Shown here in pieces: positions 24,843 through 32,790 of a stretch of 64,000 nucleotides of DNA (positions are counted from its first letter, which is position 1; every line of letters starts with the position of its first letter). Both the position numbers and the translations under genes were made by a program. Origin of the DNA: Sabulicella glaciei (GTDB lineage: Bacteria; Pseudomonadota; Alphaproteobacteria; Acetobacterales; Acetobacteraceae); assembly GCF_026183895.1 (NCBI RefSeq), contig NZ_JAPFQI010000002.1, positions 1 through 64,000 of the forward strand, in the 5' to 3' direction. The notes under the pieces are model-generated. The model made no database searches. It was not told the origin of the DNA and was given only the letters and a program-made list of their open reading frames with translations.

Positions 24843-25751
24843 TTGCAGATCTACCTTCCCATCGCGGAAATGAGCGTCAATGCCCTCCTTCTCTCGGGCA
24901 TCGGCTTCGTCGTGGGTTGGCTGTCGGGCCTGTTCGGCGTGGGGGGCGGCTTCCTGCTGACGCCTGTCCTGATGCTGATCGGCATCCCGTCCCCGGTCGC
25001 CGTGGCCTCGGGTGCGAACCAGACGCTGGGCGCCTCCGTCTCGGGGCTGCTGGCCCAGGCGCGGCGCGGCAACGTGGACTGGGTGATGGGCTCCGTGCTG
25101 GTGGTGGGCGGCCTGCTGGGCAGCGTCGCGGGCGTGCAGCTCTTCGCCCTGCTGAGTCGGCTCGGCCAAGTGGATGCGGCAGTGGCGATCTTCTACGTCG
25201 TCGTGCTGGGCATCGTCGGCTCGCTGATGGTGATGGAAAGCGTGCGCGCCATCTTCCGCCGCCGCGCCGCCATGCCCCGGCGCCTGCACCAGCATTCCTG
25301 GGCGCATGGGCTGCCCTTCAAGCTGCGCTTCCGCAAGAGCCGCCTCTACATCTCCGTCATCCCGCCGCTGGCGGTGGGATTCTTCATCGGCGTGCTGTCG
25401 GCGGTGATGGGTGTGGGCGGCGGCTTCATGCTGGTGCCGGCGATGATCTACATCCTCGGCATGCCGACGGCGGTGGTGATCGGCACCTCGCTGTTCCAGG
25501 TGGTCTGCGTTACCGCCTCCGTCACCTTCCTCCAGGCCGTGCAGGTGGGGGGCGTGGACATCGTGCTGACCCTGCTGCTGCTGCTGGGGGCGGTGGCCGG
25601 CGCGCAGTTCGGCGCCTCGATGGGGGCGCGGCTGCGTGGCGAGGAAACGCGCGCCCTGCTCGGCCTCCTCGTGCTGGCCGTCGCCGCGGCGCTGCTTTGG
25701 GACCTGCTGCGCCTGCCGCCCAACCTGTTCTCCGTGGGCCCGGCCTGGTGA
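24843..25751 (+). CDS. TauE/SafE-family sulfite/anion exporter
   Basis: A 302-residue polytopic membrane protein of the TauE/SafE (DUF81) family, about eight hydrophobic helices. Both halves carry the internal-repeat signature: G-L-F-G-V-G-G-G-F-L-L-T-P near the start and A-V-M-G-V-G-G-G-F-M-L-V-P near residue 195. A TTG start at 24843 is chosen because GGGAGGGGG lies 6-10 bases upstream; ATG 24870 is an alternative. The stop overlaps the GTG of the TIGR02186 gene. Family members export sulfite, sulfonates or thiosulfate-type anions. Confidence 0.8.
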   Translation: MQIYLPIAEMSVNALLLSGIGFVVGWLSGLFGVGGGFLLTPVLMLIGIPSPVAVASGANQTLGASVSGLLAQARRGNVDWVMGSVLVVGGLLGSVAGVQLFALLSRLGQVDAAVAIFYVVVLGIVGSLMVMESVRAIFRRRAAMPRRLHQHSWAHGLPFKLRFRKSRLYISVIPPLAVGFFIGVLSAVMGVGGGFMLVPAMIYILGMPTAVVIGTSLFQVVCVTASVTFLQAVQVGGVDIVLTLLLLLGAVAGAQFGASMGARLRGEETRALLGLLVLAVAAALLWDLLRLPPNLFSVGPAW

Positions 25752-26491
25752 GGGCGCTGCTGGCCCTGCTTCTGGCGCTGGCCGTCGCCGGGCCGGCCTT
25801 CGCGCAGCCCTCGCCGCTGGTGGCGCGGCTTTCGGTCAACCGCGTGTTCATCACCACCGCCTTCACCGGGGAAAGCCTGATGATCTTCGGCTCCACCGAG
25901 GAGCCGCTCGGTCCCGGCGGGGACGAGGTGGTGGTGGTGGCGCGCGGCCCATCCTCGCCCTTTGTCGTGCGGCGCAAGGTGCAGGTGCTCGGGCTGTGGC
26001 TGAACGGGCCCTCCGCGCGCTTCGAGGACGTGCCGAGCTTCTACGCCGTCGCCGGCACCCGCCCCGCCTGGCGCATCCTCCCGGAGGAGGAGCGGCGCGC
26101 CCTCGGCCTCGGCCTAGATGCCCTGTCGCTGGACCGCCGCTCTGGCGCGCGTTCCCCGGGCTTCCGCGCCGCGCTCCTGGAACTGAAGCAGGAGGCGGGG
26201 TTGTGGCAGGAGAACCGCTCGACGGTGGAGGTGGCGGGGTCGCGCTTGTTCAACCTCCTCTTGCCGCTGCCCGCCACGGTGCAGCCCGGCTCCTACCGGG
26301 TGGAGGTGCTGCTGGTCCGCTCGCGTCGCGTGGTCGCGCGGGAAAGCCTGGGCTTCACGGTGGAGCGTATCGGCACCGCCGCCTCCATCAACGAGGTGGC
26401 GCGCGAGCGCCCCGCCCTTTACGCCATCGTCTGCATCCTGCTCGCCGGCCTCACCGGCTGGCTGGGCAGCGTGCTGTTCCGGAGAAGCTGA
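25748..26491 (+). CDS. TIGR02186 family protein, exported with C-terminal membrane anchor
   Basis: A 247-residue protein of the TIGR02186 family, which is found almost only next to TauE/SafE-type exporters in alphaproteobacteria. A signal peptide occupies about residues 1-20 (ending G-P-A-F-A-Q), and one membrane segment lies near the C-terminus (about 225-243), so most of the protein is periplasmic. The GTG start overlaps the exporter stop, and its stop overlaps the next start (TGATG). It probably works with the exporter, but the biochemical role is unknown. Confidence 0.8.
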   Translation: MRALLALLLALAVAGPAFAQPSPLVARLSVNRVFITTAFTGESLMIFGSTEEPLGPGGDEVVVVARGPSSPFVVRRKVQVLGLWLNGPSARFEDVPSFYAVAGTRPAWRILPEEERRALGLGLDALSLDRRSGARSPGFRAALLELKQEAGLWQENRSTVEVAGSRLFNLLLPLPATVQPGSYRVEVLLVRSRRVVARESLGFTVERIGTAASINEVARERPALYAIVCILLAGLTGWLGSVLFRRS

Positions 26492-26982
26492 TGTCCGACG
26501 AGACCGCCCGCCAGGCCCGCCGCGACCGTGTCTTCCTGGTCGTGGTGGATGACAGCGCCGAGCGCGCCGTGGCGCTGCGCTACGCCTGCCTGCGCGCCGC
26601 GAAATCCGGCGGCCGCGTCGCCCTGTTGCGGGTGGTCGAGCCCGTGGAGCAGGCGGAATGGGCCGGGATCGAGGCGATGATGCAGCAGGAGCGCCGCGAG
26701 GAGGCGGAGGCGCTGCTGAACGGCCTCGCCGCGCAGGTGACGGAGATCACCGGCGGGCTGCCCATCCTGCTGGTGCGCGAGGGCACGGCCTCGGATGAGC
26801 TGCTTTCCCTGCTGGAGGAGGATCCGCGGATCTCCATCCTGGTCCTGGCGACGGCGGCGGACGGCAAGGGACCGGGGCCGTTGATCACCGCCCTGACCGG
26901 CCGGCTCTCGGCCCGGCTTTCCGTGCCGATGACGGTGGTGCCCGGCAACATGAGCGACGAGGAGCTGGAGCGCGTCACGTGA
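26491..26982 (+). CDS. UspA-like universal stress protein
   Basis: A 163-residue single-domain universal stress protein. The fold is indicated by V-F-L-V-V-V-D-D-S at the first strand, R-A-V-A-L-R-Y-A helix, V-A-L-L-R-V-V, and a C-terminal V-P-M-T-V-V-P-G-N strand. The G-x2-G-x9-G-S ATP loop is poorly conserved (A-T-A-A-D-G-K-G-P-G-P-L), so nucleotide binding is uncertain. The ATG overlaps the TIGR02186 stop by one base, placing this gene in the exporter operon. Confidence 0.75.
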   Translation: MSDETARQARRDRVFLVVVDDSAERAVALRYACLRAAKSGGRVALLRVVEPVEQAEWAGIEAMMQQERREEAEALLNGLAAQVTEITGGLPILLVREGTASDELLSLLEEDPRISILVLATAADGKGPGPLITALTGRLSARLSVPMTVVPGNMSDEELERVT

Positions 26983-27087
26983 CGCCTGCTCCTCATTCCC
27001 CACCTCCATCGGCGCCATTCACGGGGGCGATTGCCTGACGCCTCCGGCCGCCCCTATGCGGAGGCAACGCGTTTTCCTGGAGAGATC

Positions 27088-27675
27088 ATGACCGCGCTCG
27101 ACGACAAGGCCCTCGACACGCTGTTCCGCGAGGCCCGCACCTCCTATCGCTGGAAGTCCGATCCTGTCCCGGACGAGACGCTGCACCGCCTGTACGATCT
27201 GGTGAAGATGGGACCAACCAGCGCCAATTCCTCGCCCGCGCGGCTCGTCTTCGTGCGCACGCCGGAGGGCAAGGCGAAGCTGAAGCACGCGCTTTCAGCC
27301 GGCAACACGGAAAAGACCATGACGGCGCCGGTCACGGTAATCGTGGCGCACGACCCGAAATTCTATGACGAACTGCCGCGCCTTTTCCCGAGCGCCGATG
27401 CGCGCTCCTGGTTCGCCGGCAACTGGTCCCTGGCCGATGCGACCGCCTTCCGCAACGGCTCGCTGCAGGGTGCCTACCTGATCATGGCGGCGCGCGCGCT
27501 CGGCCTGGACGTCGGCCCGATGAGCGGCTTCGACAACGCCAAGGTGGATGAGCTGTTCTTCGCGGAGAGCGGCTGGAAGTCGAACTTCCTGGTCAATCTG
27601 GGCCACGGCGAGTGGGACGAGACCTACAAGCGCGCCCCGCGCCTGTCCTTCGAAGAGGTGGCGCGCCTTGCCTGA
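27088..27675 (+). CDS. Nitroreductase family protein, RutE/HadB-like (malonic semialdehyde reductase type)
   Basis: A 195-residue FMN-dependent nitroreductase-fold protein. It matches the RutE/HadB subgroup: L-F-R-E-A-R-T, then [12 protein letters not shown] near 42-52 (FMN contacts), a central [19 protein letters not shown] helix, and the L-V-N-L-G-H-G near the end. Length is normal for the group. CTGGAGAG lies upstream of the ATG. RutE reduces 3-oxopropanoate in pyrimidine breakdown, but no other rut genes are near, so the substrate is open. Confidence 0.85.
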   Translation: MTALDDKALDTLFREARTSYRWKSDPVPDETLHRLYDLVKMGPTSANSSPARLVFVRTPEGKAKLKHALSAGNTEKTMTAPVTVIVAHDPKFYDELPRLFPSADARSWFAGNWSLADATAFRNGSLQGAYLIMAARALGLDVGPMSGFDNAKVDELFFAESGWKSNFLVNLGHGEWDETYKRAPRLSFEEVARLA

Positions 27676-27682
27676 GGCCGCG

Positions 27683-27707
27683 CGGGGGCGGGACGGTCCC
27701 GCCCCCG
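27683..27707. terminator. GC hairpin between convergent genes
   Basis: An 11-bp perfect stem (cgggggcggga / tcccgcccccg) with a 3-base loop lies between the nitroreductase stop and the convergent small gene. No T-tract follows on either strand, so it is only a possible bidirectional terminator or transcript-end stabiliser. Confidence 0.45.
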
Positions 27708-27714
27708 GCCTGGG

Positions 27715-27912
27715 TCAGCGATCCTGCTGATAGCCCTTGTGATGGGTGTTCTGGTAGCTGGCCCCCGTCTGGCCCTGCTGCTCCGTGTTCCGGTCGCGGT
27801 CCTCGGCCTGGCTCTTGTCCTGCACCGGATCCATGGGGCCCGGCTTGGCCGGGTTACCGCCGTGGGCGGGACGGTTGGCGGGCGGGACGGGCGGCATCTT
27901 CGCCTTCGACAT
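27715..27912 (-). CDS. Small hydrophilic hypothetical protein
   Basis: A 65-residue, strongly hydrophilic and probably disordered protein rich in Pro, Gln, Asp and Lys; the end reads N-T-H-H-K-G-Y-Q-Q-D-R. There is no signal or membrane segment. The start is well supported by AGGAGG-A about 7 bases upstream of the ATG. I recognise no named family and propose no function. Confidence 0.55.
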   Translation of the reverse strand: MSKAKMPPVPPANRPAHGGNPAKPGPMDPVQDKSQAEDRDRNTEQQGQTGASYQNTHHKGYQQDR

Positions 27913-27974
27913 ATGTGACTCCTCCTGAACCGGGGAGGAACGCCCCAGCCTCCATGCTGTTGCCCCCGAATCGG

Positions 27975-28004
27975 GAAGGGCGGGACCTTGCGGCCCCGCC
28001 CTTC
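27975..28004. terminator. Hairpin downstream of the small membrane-protein gene
   Basis: Ten-base arms (gaagggcggg / cccgcccttc) with a 10-base loop sit just after the stop of the minus-strand gene at 28030. No clear T-tract follows, so termination is inferred from position and stem strength only. Confidence 0.4.
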
Positions 28005-28029
28005 GCGCGATTCACCCTTCGGAGGGTGG

Positions 28030-28230
28030 TCAGCGCCGCAGCGCGCCGTCCCATCGCGGCGCCCGTGCCGCCTGGGGGCGAAGCTGGGCACCCAGCCGCG
28101 CCGCATGGCGAAGCTCGGCCAGCCGCTCCTGACGCTGGGCGCGGCCGCGCCCGTCGCGCAGGACGAGGAGAACCGGGAACAGCGCCAGGGCCAGCATGAA
28201 GAGGCTGAGGATGCTGTTCGTCACGGTCAC
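28030..28230 (-). CDS. Small single-span membrane protein
   Basis: A 66-residue protein with one hydrophobic segment at about 6-24 (I-L-S-L-F-M-L-A-L-A-L-F-P-V-L-L-V-L), then a strongly basic, arginine-rich cytoplasmic tail. The start is GTG, with another GTG two codons further in, and the ribosome binding site is weak. No family is recognised. It lies divergent to the PepSY gene and could be part of the same stress or envelope region. Confidence 0.4.
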   Translation of the reverse strand: MTVTNSILSLFMLALALFPVLLVLRDGRGRAQRQERLAELRHAARLGAQLRPQAARAPRWDGALRR

Positions 28231-28343
28231 GGTCGGGGCCCCCGAAGGCAGGTGTTGATGCTTGTTTCTAGTCCTGGTTGTCTGAACCCATGCTGAGTGG
28301 CAGGTTCAGGATGCGTTCAGGCGCACGGCTGCAAGCGCTGGTC

Positions 28344-28718
28344 ATGATGCGGCTATTCCGGCGCGTGTCGGCGCTTTTCACTCTGCTTCTCCTGCTCGCC
28401 CTGCCGTCGAGCCTCGCTGCGGCGCAGGACCGCCGCGACCATGAACGTGCGCGCGCCGCGCTGGAGGCGGGGCAGATCCGCCCGCTCACGGACATCCTGG
28501 CCGAGGTGGAGCGCCGCTATCGCGGTCGCGTCATCGAGGCCGACTTGGAGCGCGACGACGGGCAATGGCTCTACGAGTTGAAGATCCTGCCGCCCAATGG
28601 CCGCGTCTTCACCATCGAGATGGACGCCGCGACCGGCCAGTTCCTGCGCGGCCGCGGCCCGATCCAGGAACGCCCGGCGAGCGAGACGGCGCAACCCCCG
28701 CGCCCGGCGGGCCGATGA
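28344..28718 (+). CDS. PepSY-domain periplasmic protein
   Basis: A 124-residue exported protein. A signal peptide covers about 1-24 (basic start, L-L-L-L-L-A-L-P-S-S-L-A-A-A). The mature part is a single PepSY domain: helix with P-L-T-D-I-L-A-E-V-E-R-R-Y, strands with V-I-E-A-D-L-E and Y-E-L-K-I-L, and F-T-I-E-M-D-A-A-T-G. Several in-frame starts lie upstream (28278, 28290, 28311); 28344 begins directly with the signal peptide. It precedes a two-component pair, an arrangement in which PepSY proteins often modulate the sensor. Confidence 0.75.
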   Translation: MMRLFRRVSALFTLLLLLALPSSLAAAQDRRDHERARAALEAGQIRPLTDILAEVERRYRGRVIEADLERDDGQWLYELKILPPNGRVFTIEMDAATGQFLRGRGPIQERPASETAQPPRPAGR

Positions 28719-28759
28719 ACGCGCTTTACCGCACCGCGTCATAAGCCCATCCTCCCCGC

Positions 28760-29425
28760 ATGCGCCTTCTCGTCGTCGAGGACACTGCCGCCCTGGCTGG
28801 CCAACTGCGCCAAGGGCTATCCGAATCCGGCTTTGCCGTGGACATGGCGCTGGACGGGGAGGAGGCGCTGCACCTGGGCGACACCGAGCCCTATGACGCC
28901 GTGGTGCTCGACCTCGGCCTGCCGCGGGTGGACGGGCTGACCGTGCTGCGCCGCTGGCGTGCCGCCGGGCGCGCCATGCCCGTTCTGATCCTCACCGCCC
29001 GCGACTCCTGGACGGAGAAGGTGGAAGGGCTCAATGCCGGGGCGGACGACTACCTCGCCAAGCCCTTCGCCATGGCGGAACTCGTGGCGCGGCTGAACGC
29101 GCTGATCCGCCGCGCCAACGGCGTCAGCAAGCCGGAACTGGTCTTCGGGGAGGTGCGGCTCGACACCGCCACGCGTTCCGTTTCCCGGGCCGGAGCGCAT
29201 GTGCGGCTGACCGCCCTGGAATACGGGCTCTTCGCCTATCTGGCGCTGCATGCCGGGCGGCCGGTGAGCAAGACCGAGCTGACCGAGCATCTCTATTCCC
29301 AGGATTTCGACCGGGATTCCAACACGCTCGAGGTCATTGTGGCGCGGCTGCGGCGCAAGCTCGGGGAAGGGCTGATCGAGACGGTCCGCGGCCAGGGCTA
29401 CCGGCTCCAGCCCGCCTCGGCATGA
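28760..29425 (+). CDS. OmpR-family response regulator
   Basis: A 221-residue regulator. The receiver has the acidic pair in V-V-E-D-T (7-8), phosphoacceptor Asp51 in V-V-L-D-L-G-L-P, T/A at L-T-A-R-D and Lys in L-A-K-P-F. The C-terminal winged helix includes L-T-A-L-E-Y-G-L-F-A-Y-L and the recognition region N-T-L-E-V-I-V-A-R-L-R-R-K-L. It looks like the PhoP/QseB subgroup. Its stop overlaps the start of the sensor kinase gene (ATGA). Confidence 0.92.
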   Translation: MRLLVVEDTAALAGQLRQGLSESGFAVDMALDGEEALHLGDTEPYDAVVLDLGLPRVDGLTVLRRWRAAGRAMPVLILTARDSWTEKVEGLNAGADDYLAKPFAMAELVARLNALIRRANGVSKPELVFGEVRLDTATRSVSRAGAHVRLTALEYGLFAYLALHAGRPVSKTELTEHLYSQDFDRDSNTLEVIVARLRRKLGEGLIETVRGQGYRLQPASA

Positions 29426-30816
29426 GCGGCACGACGCCGCGGGCCTCCATCGCCGCCCGCGGCTCGCTGACACGCCGCCTCGCGGCGCTCACCGCGCTCT
29501 GGGTCGCGATCGGGCTCGGGCTGCTCGGCTGGTACGTGGTCCGCAAGGACGAGCAGCAGATCGAGACGGCGACGGATGCACGCCTCACCTCGCTGCTGGA
29601 CGCGGTGGTGGCGGCGGTGGCCTTCGACCCGCTTTCCGGCCCCATCCTGCTGCGCTCCCTCGCCGATCCGGAGTTCGAACGCCCGCTTTCCGGGCATTAC
29701 TGGCAGATTCGCGGTCCGGGCGGCACGGTCGCCACCTCCCGCTCGCTCTGGGATTCGCGCCTCCATCCGCCGCTGCCGCCGGCCGAGGGCATCCGCGCCC
29801 GCGACATGGACGGCCCGCGCGACGAGCCGCTTCGCGTCCTGGAGCGCGACGTGACCATCTCCGGCCGCACCGGGCAGGTGCCGCTCACCGTGCAGGTGGC
29901 GGTGCCGCGCGACGCGATGGAGGCGGAGATCACGCGGCTGCGCCAGCAGATGATCCTCGCCTTCTTCGTGCTCGGCTCCGGCCTTGTCGCCGCCGTGGCG
30001 CTGCTGGTGGTCTGGGGCCTGCGCCCACTGCGCCGCACGCAGGAGGAGCTGGTGGAGGTGCGGCAGGGACGGCGGCTGCACATGGACATCACCGCGCCGT
30101 CGGAGATCGCGCCGCTGGTGGCGGAGATCGAGGCGCTGATCGAGCAGAATCGCGCAACGGTCGAGCGCGCGCGCCACCATGTCGGCAATCTCGCCCATGC
30201 GATGAAGACGCCCATCGCCGTGCTGCGCAACGCAGTGGAGGCCGAGGATCTCGGCACGGTGCGGGGCCAGGTGGCGACGCTGGAGCGGCTGGTGCAGCAC
30301 CATCTGCGCCGCGCCCGCGCCGGCGCCCTGGCCGGCAGCGCGGGGGCGGAATGCGGCCCGCATGCGCTCGCCAGCGCCCTGGCCACCGCGCTGGGGCGGC
30401 TTTCGGCCTCGCGCGGCATCCGGCTGCGCGTCACCGGCGAGGAAGGGGCGCGCGTCCGTGCCGACAGCCAGGACGTGACCGAGATGCTGGGCAACCTCAT
30501 GGAGAATGCCTGCAAGTACGGCCGCACCCAGGTCCTCGTCACCGTCGCGCCGGCCGGGGAAGGGCTGGTCGGCATCGCGGTGGAGGATGACGGCGAGGGC
30601 CTGGAGGAAGGCGAGGATGGCGTGGCCCTGGCGCGCGGCATGCGGCTGGACGAGGCCAAGCCGGGCTCCGGCCTCGGCCTCGCCATCGTTTCCGACCTCG
30701 TGGGGCTGTATGGCGGTTCCCTGTCGCTCGGCCGGTCGGCGCGGCTGGGAGGGTTGCGGGCGGAAATCTTCCTGCCGGGGCGGGTGGCCGGCGGACGCTA
30801 CGAGGGACCCGACTGA
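29422..30816 (+). CDS. Sensor histidine kinase of the PhoQ/QseC type
   Basis: A 464-residue membrane kinase with segments at about 22-42 and 178-200 flanking a periplasmic sensor. A HAMP-like linker precedes the H-box G-N-L-A-H-A-M-K-T-P (His259), where the lysine-threonine variant is typical of PhoQ-like kinases. The HATPase domain has N-L-M-E-N-A-C-K-Y-G, D-D-G-E-G-L and G-S-G-L-G-L-A-I-V. It is translationally coupled to the regulator and forms a three-gene unit with the PepSY gene. The periplasmic signal is not predictable; divalent cations or envelope stress are common in this group. Confidence 0.9.
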   Translation: MSGTTPRASIAARGSLTRRLAALTALWVAIGLGLLGWYVVRKDEQQIETATDARLTSLLDAVVAAVAFDPLSGPILLRSLADPEFERPLSGHYWQIRGPGGTVATSRSLWDSRLHPPLPPAEGIRARDMDGPRDEPLRVLERDVTISGRTGQVPLTVQVAVPRDAMEAEITRLRQQMILAFFVLGSGLVAAVALLVVWGLRPLRRTQEELVEVRQGRRLHMDITAPSEIAPLVAEIEALIEQNRATVERARHHVGNLAHAMKTPIAVLRNAVEAEDLGTVRGQVATLERLVQHHLRRARAGALAGSAGAECGPHALASALATALGRLSASRGIRLRVTGEEGARVRADSQDVTEMLGNLMENACKYGRTQVLVTVAPAGEGLVGIAVEDDGEGLEEGEDGVALARGMRLDEAKPGSGLGLAIVSDLVGLYGGSLSLGRSARLGGLRAEIFLPGRVAGGRYEGPD

Positions 30817-30824
30817 CGCCGCGC

Positions 30825-31457
30825 TCAGCCGATGCAGTAGCCGCCCGGCTCGCGCCGCAGTAGCGCGCCCGCCTCGCCCAGCTTGCGGCGCAAGCGGTAG
30901 ATGTGGGTTTCCAGCGTGTGCGTCGCCACGGCGGCGGAATAGCCCCAAACCTCGCCCAGCAACTCTTCGCGCGGGACGGGGCGCGGCGCGGCGCGGTGCA
31001 GGTAGGACAGGATCGCCGCCTCCGTTTCCGTCAGGCGGATGCGGCGCGCGCCTTCCGTCAGTATCCGCCCCGCGGCGTGGAAGGAAAACGGGCCGAGCGG
31101 GATCGCCGCCTCCGGCGAGGCGTCGAAGGCGGCGAGGCGCGCATGCAGCCGGTGCTTGAGGTCGGCGAGGCGGATGGGCTTTGGCACGCGCTCCACCCCG
31201 CGCGGCGACTCGGCCTCCTCGCCGCCCAGCAGCAGGATGGGGCGGCCCCCTGCGCGCGCCGCGAGGCGGGAGGCATTTTCCGCCGCGCTGGGGGGAAGGG
31301 CGGCGTCCAGCAGCAGCACCTCCGCCTCGCCCGCCGGGGCTTCGGGATCGTACGTGGCCGCGACCGCGAATTCCCCTTCCTGCCCGAGTTGGGTAGGCAG
31401 GAGCTGTGTCAGGGCCGGGTCGGCCGTGAGCAGCAGGATTCGGCGGGGCAGCGTCAT
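30825..31457 (-). CDS. Winged-helix response regulator with degenerate receiver
   Basis: A 210-residue OmpR-like protein. The winged-helix domain is intact (I-R-L-T-E-T-E-A-A-I-L-S-Y-L, T-H-T-L-E-T-H-I-Y-R-L-R-R-K-L, ending G-G-Y-C-I-G). The receiver keeps a candidate phosphoacceptor (L-L-L-D-A-A-L-P, Asp51) and the lysine (P-K-P-I-R), but the acidic pocket that should hold Mg reads L-L-T-A-D-P, with the first acidic residues lost, and the usual T/S position is glycine. Phosphorylation is doubtful. It is divergent from ribA and has no kinase beside it. Confidence 0.8.
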   Translation of the reverse strand: MTLPRRILLLTADPALTQLLPTQLGQEGEFAVAATYDPEAPAGEAEVLLLDAALPPSAAENASRLAARAGGRPILLLGGEEAESPRGVERVPKPIRLADLKHRLHARLAAFDASPEAAIPLGPFSFHAAGRILTEGARRIRLTETEAAILSYLHRAAPRPVPREELLGEVWGYSAAVATHTLETHIYRLRRKLGEAGALLRREPGGYCIG

Positions 31458-31577
31458 GTCGCTCAGGGGGATTCATTTTCCCCATAGCATTCCGGACGGT
31501 GCCAACAAACATTCATTACCAGCCTCTGGCACCTGCTGTGGGAAGGCTGCATTGAAGGCAGAGGATCAGGACCCAGC

Positions 31578-32714
31578 ATGACCGGCTTCGTCACCCCCCG
31601 CCCCGAACCCGGGCTCTCTGCCGAGGCGCTCGCGCTGCGCGAGGTGCATCGGGCCATCGCCGAGCTGCGCCGCGGCGGGCCGGTGCTGGTGGAAGGGGAG
31701 GGCCAGCCCTTGGCCGTGGCCGCGGCCGAGACGGTGGGCGCCGCCGGCCTTGCCCAGCTTCGCGAGGTGGGCACGCAGCCGCCCCTGCTGCTGCTGGCCC
31801 CCGTGCGGGCGGCGGCCGTGCTCAGCCGCCCCGTGCCGCTTTCGGCGCCCGAGCAGGGCGTGGCGGCGCTGCGCCTGCCGCCTTCGCTGATGGACCCGCA
31901 GCGCCTCGCCGCCTTTGCCGACCCGACCGCCGAGATGCTGATGCCGGCGGGAACGGAACGCGCGCCGGTCCCCGCCCTGGCCGGGGTGGCGCTCACCTTG
32001 GCGAAGCTGGGCCGCCTCCTCCCCGCGCTGGTCGCGGTGCCCGCCGCCGGGGCCGATGCGGGCTGGCAGCGCGTGCCCGCCGACTCGGTCCTCGCTTATC
32101 CGGACACCGCCGCCACCACGCTGCGCCGCGTCGCCGAGGCGCGCGTGCCGCTGGAGGAGGCGCCAGACACGCGCATCGTAGCCTTCCGCGCCGCCGATGG
32201 TGGCATCGAGCACCTGGCGATGCTGGTGGGCGACCCGGAAGGGCGCCTCGCCTCCGGGGGAGCGCCGCTGGCGCGGCTCCATTCCGAATGCTTCACCGGC
32301 GACCTCCTGGGCTCGCTGCGTTGCGATTGCGGGCCGCAGCTCCGCGGGGCGCTGCGCCGCATGGCTGAGGACGGGGCCGGGGTGCTGCTCTACCTGGCGC
32401 AGGAGGGGCGGGGCATCGGCCTCGTGAACAAGCTGCGCGCCTATGCGCTGCAGGATGGCGGTCTGGACACGCTGGATGCCAACCGGGCACTGGGCTACGG
32501 CGCCGACGAGCGGAACTTCCTGCTCGCCGGCACCATGTTGCGCGCGCTGCGCATTCCGCGCGTGCGGCTGCTCACCAACAATCCCGACAAGCTCGCTGGC
32601 CTCGCCGCCTGCGGCATCGAGGTGGCTTCGCGCGAGGCGCACAGCTTCGGCGGCAACGGGGTGAACGACGCCTATCTCGCCACCAAGGCGCGGCGCTTCG
32701 GCCACATGCTCTGA
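31578..32714 (+). CDS. ribA: GTP cyclohydrolase II with degenerate DHBP-synthase-like N-terminal domain
   Basis: A 378-residue protein. Residues about 195-378 are GTP cyclohydrolase II: L-H-S-E-C-F-T-G-D (Cys238), then R-C-D-C-G (Cys249 and Cys251), giving the three zinc ligands, E-G-R-G-I-G-L, L-T-N-N-P and K-A-R-R-F-G-H. It opens the imidazole ring of GTP in riboflavin synthesis. The first ~190 residues align in layout with the DHBP synthase half of RibBA, but the acidic D-D-E-D-R-E-N-type catalytic motif is absent (V-L-V-E-G-E-G-Q-P), so that half is probably inactive. No FMN riboswitch motif is visible upstream. Confidence 0.88.
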   Translation: MTGFVTPRPEPGLSAEALALREVHRAIAELRRGGPVLVEGEGQPLAVAAAETVGAAGLAQLREVGTQPPLLLLAPVRAAAVLSRPVPLSAPEQGVAALRLPPSLMDPQRLAAFADPTAEMLMPAGTERAPVPALAGVALTLAKLGRLLPALVAVPAAGADAGWQRVPADSVLAYPDTAATTLRRVAEARVPLEEAPDTRIVAFRAADGGIEHLAMLVGDPEGRLASGGAPLARLHSECFTGDLLGSLRCDCGPQLRGALRRMAEDGAGVLLYLAQEGRGIGLVNKLRAYALQDGGLDTLDANRALGYGADERNFLLAGTMLRALRIPRVRLLTNNPDKLAGLAACGIEVASREAHSFGGNGVNDAYLATKARRFGHML

Positions 32715-32743
32715 ACGATACCCTCGAAGCCAAAACCCCTCGC

Positions 32744-32790
32744 ATCGTCTGCTCATTTGAGCATATAGATTGCTCAAAGGAGCAGACGAT
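32744..32790. promoter_or_regulatory. Long inverted repeat, candidate autoregulatory operator of the Xre-RES module
   Basis: Twenty-base arms (32744-32763 and 32771-32790) with one mismatch flank the 7-base centre tatagat. Each arm itself contains two GCTC/GAGC half-sites, so there are four in all (core arms: tttgagca and tgctcaaa). The right arm covers the Shine-Dalgarno (aaaggag) and the first two bases of the antitoxin ATG. Toxin-antitoxin operons are normally repressed by their own complex at such sites. The AT-rich centre could hold the -10 element. Confidence 0.8.

Noticed and set aside
31458-31577. Possible FMN riboswitch upstream of ribA
   Set aside because: The conserved helices and junction sequences of the FMN aptamer are not visible in this 120-base gap.
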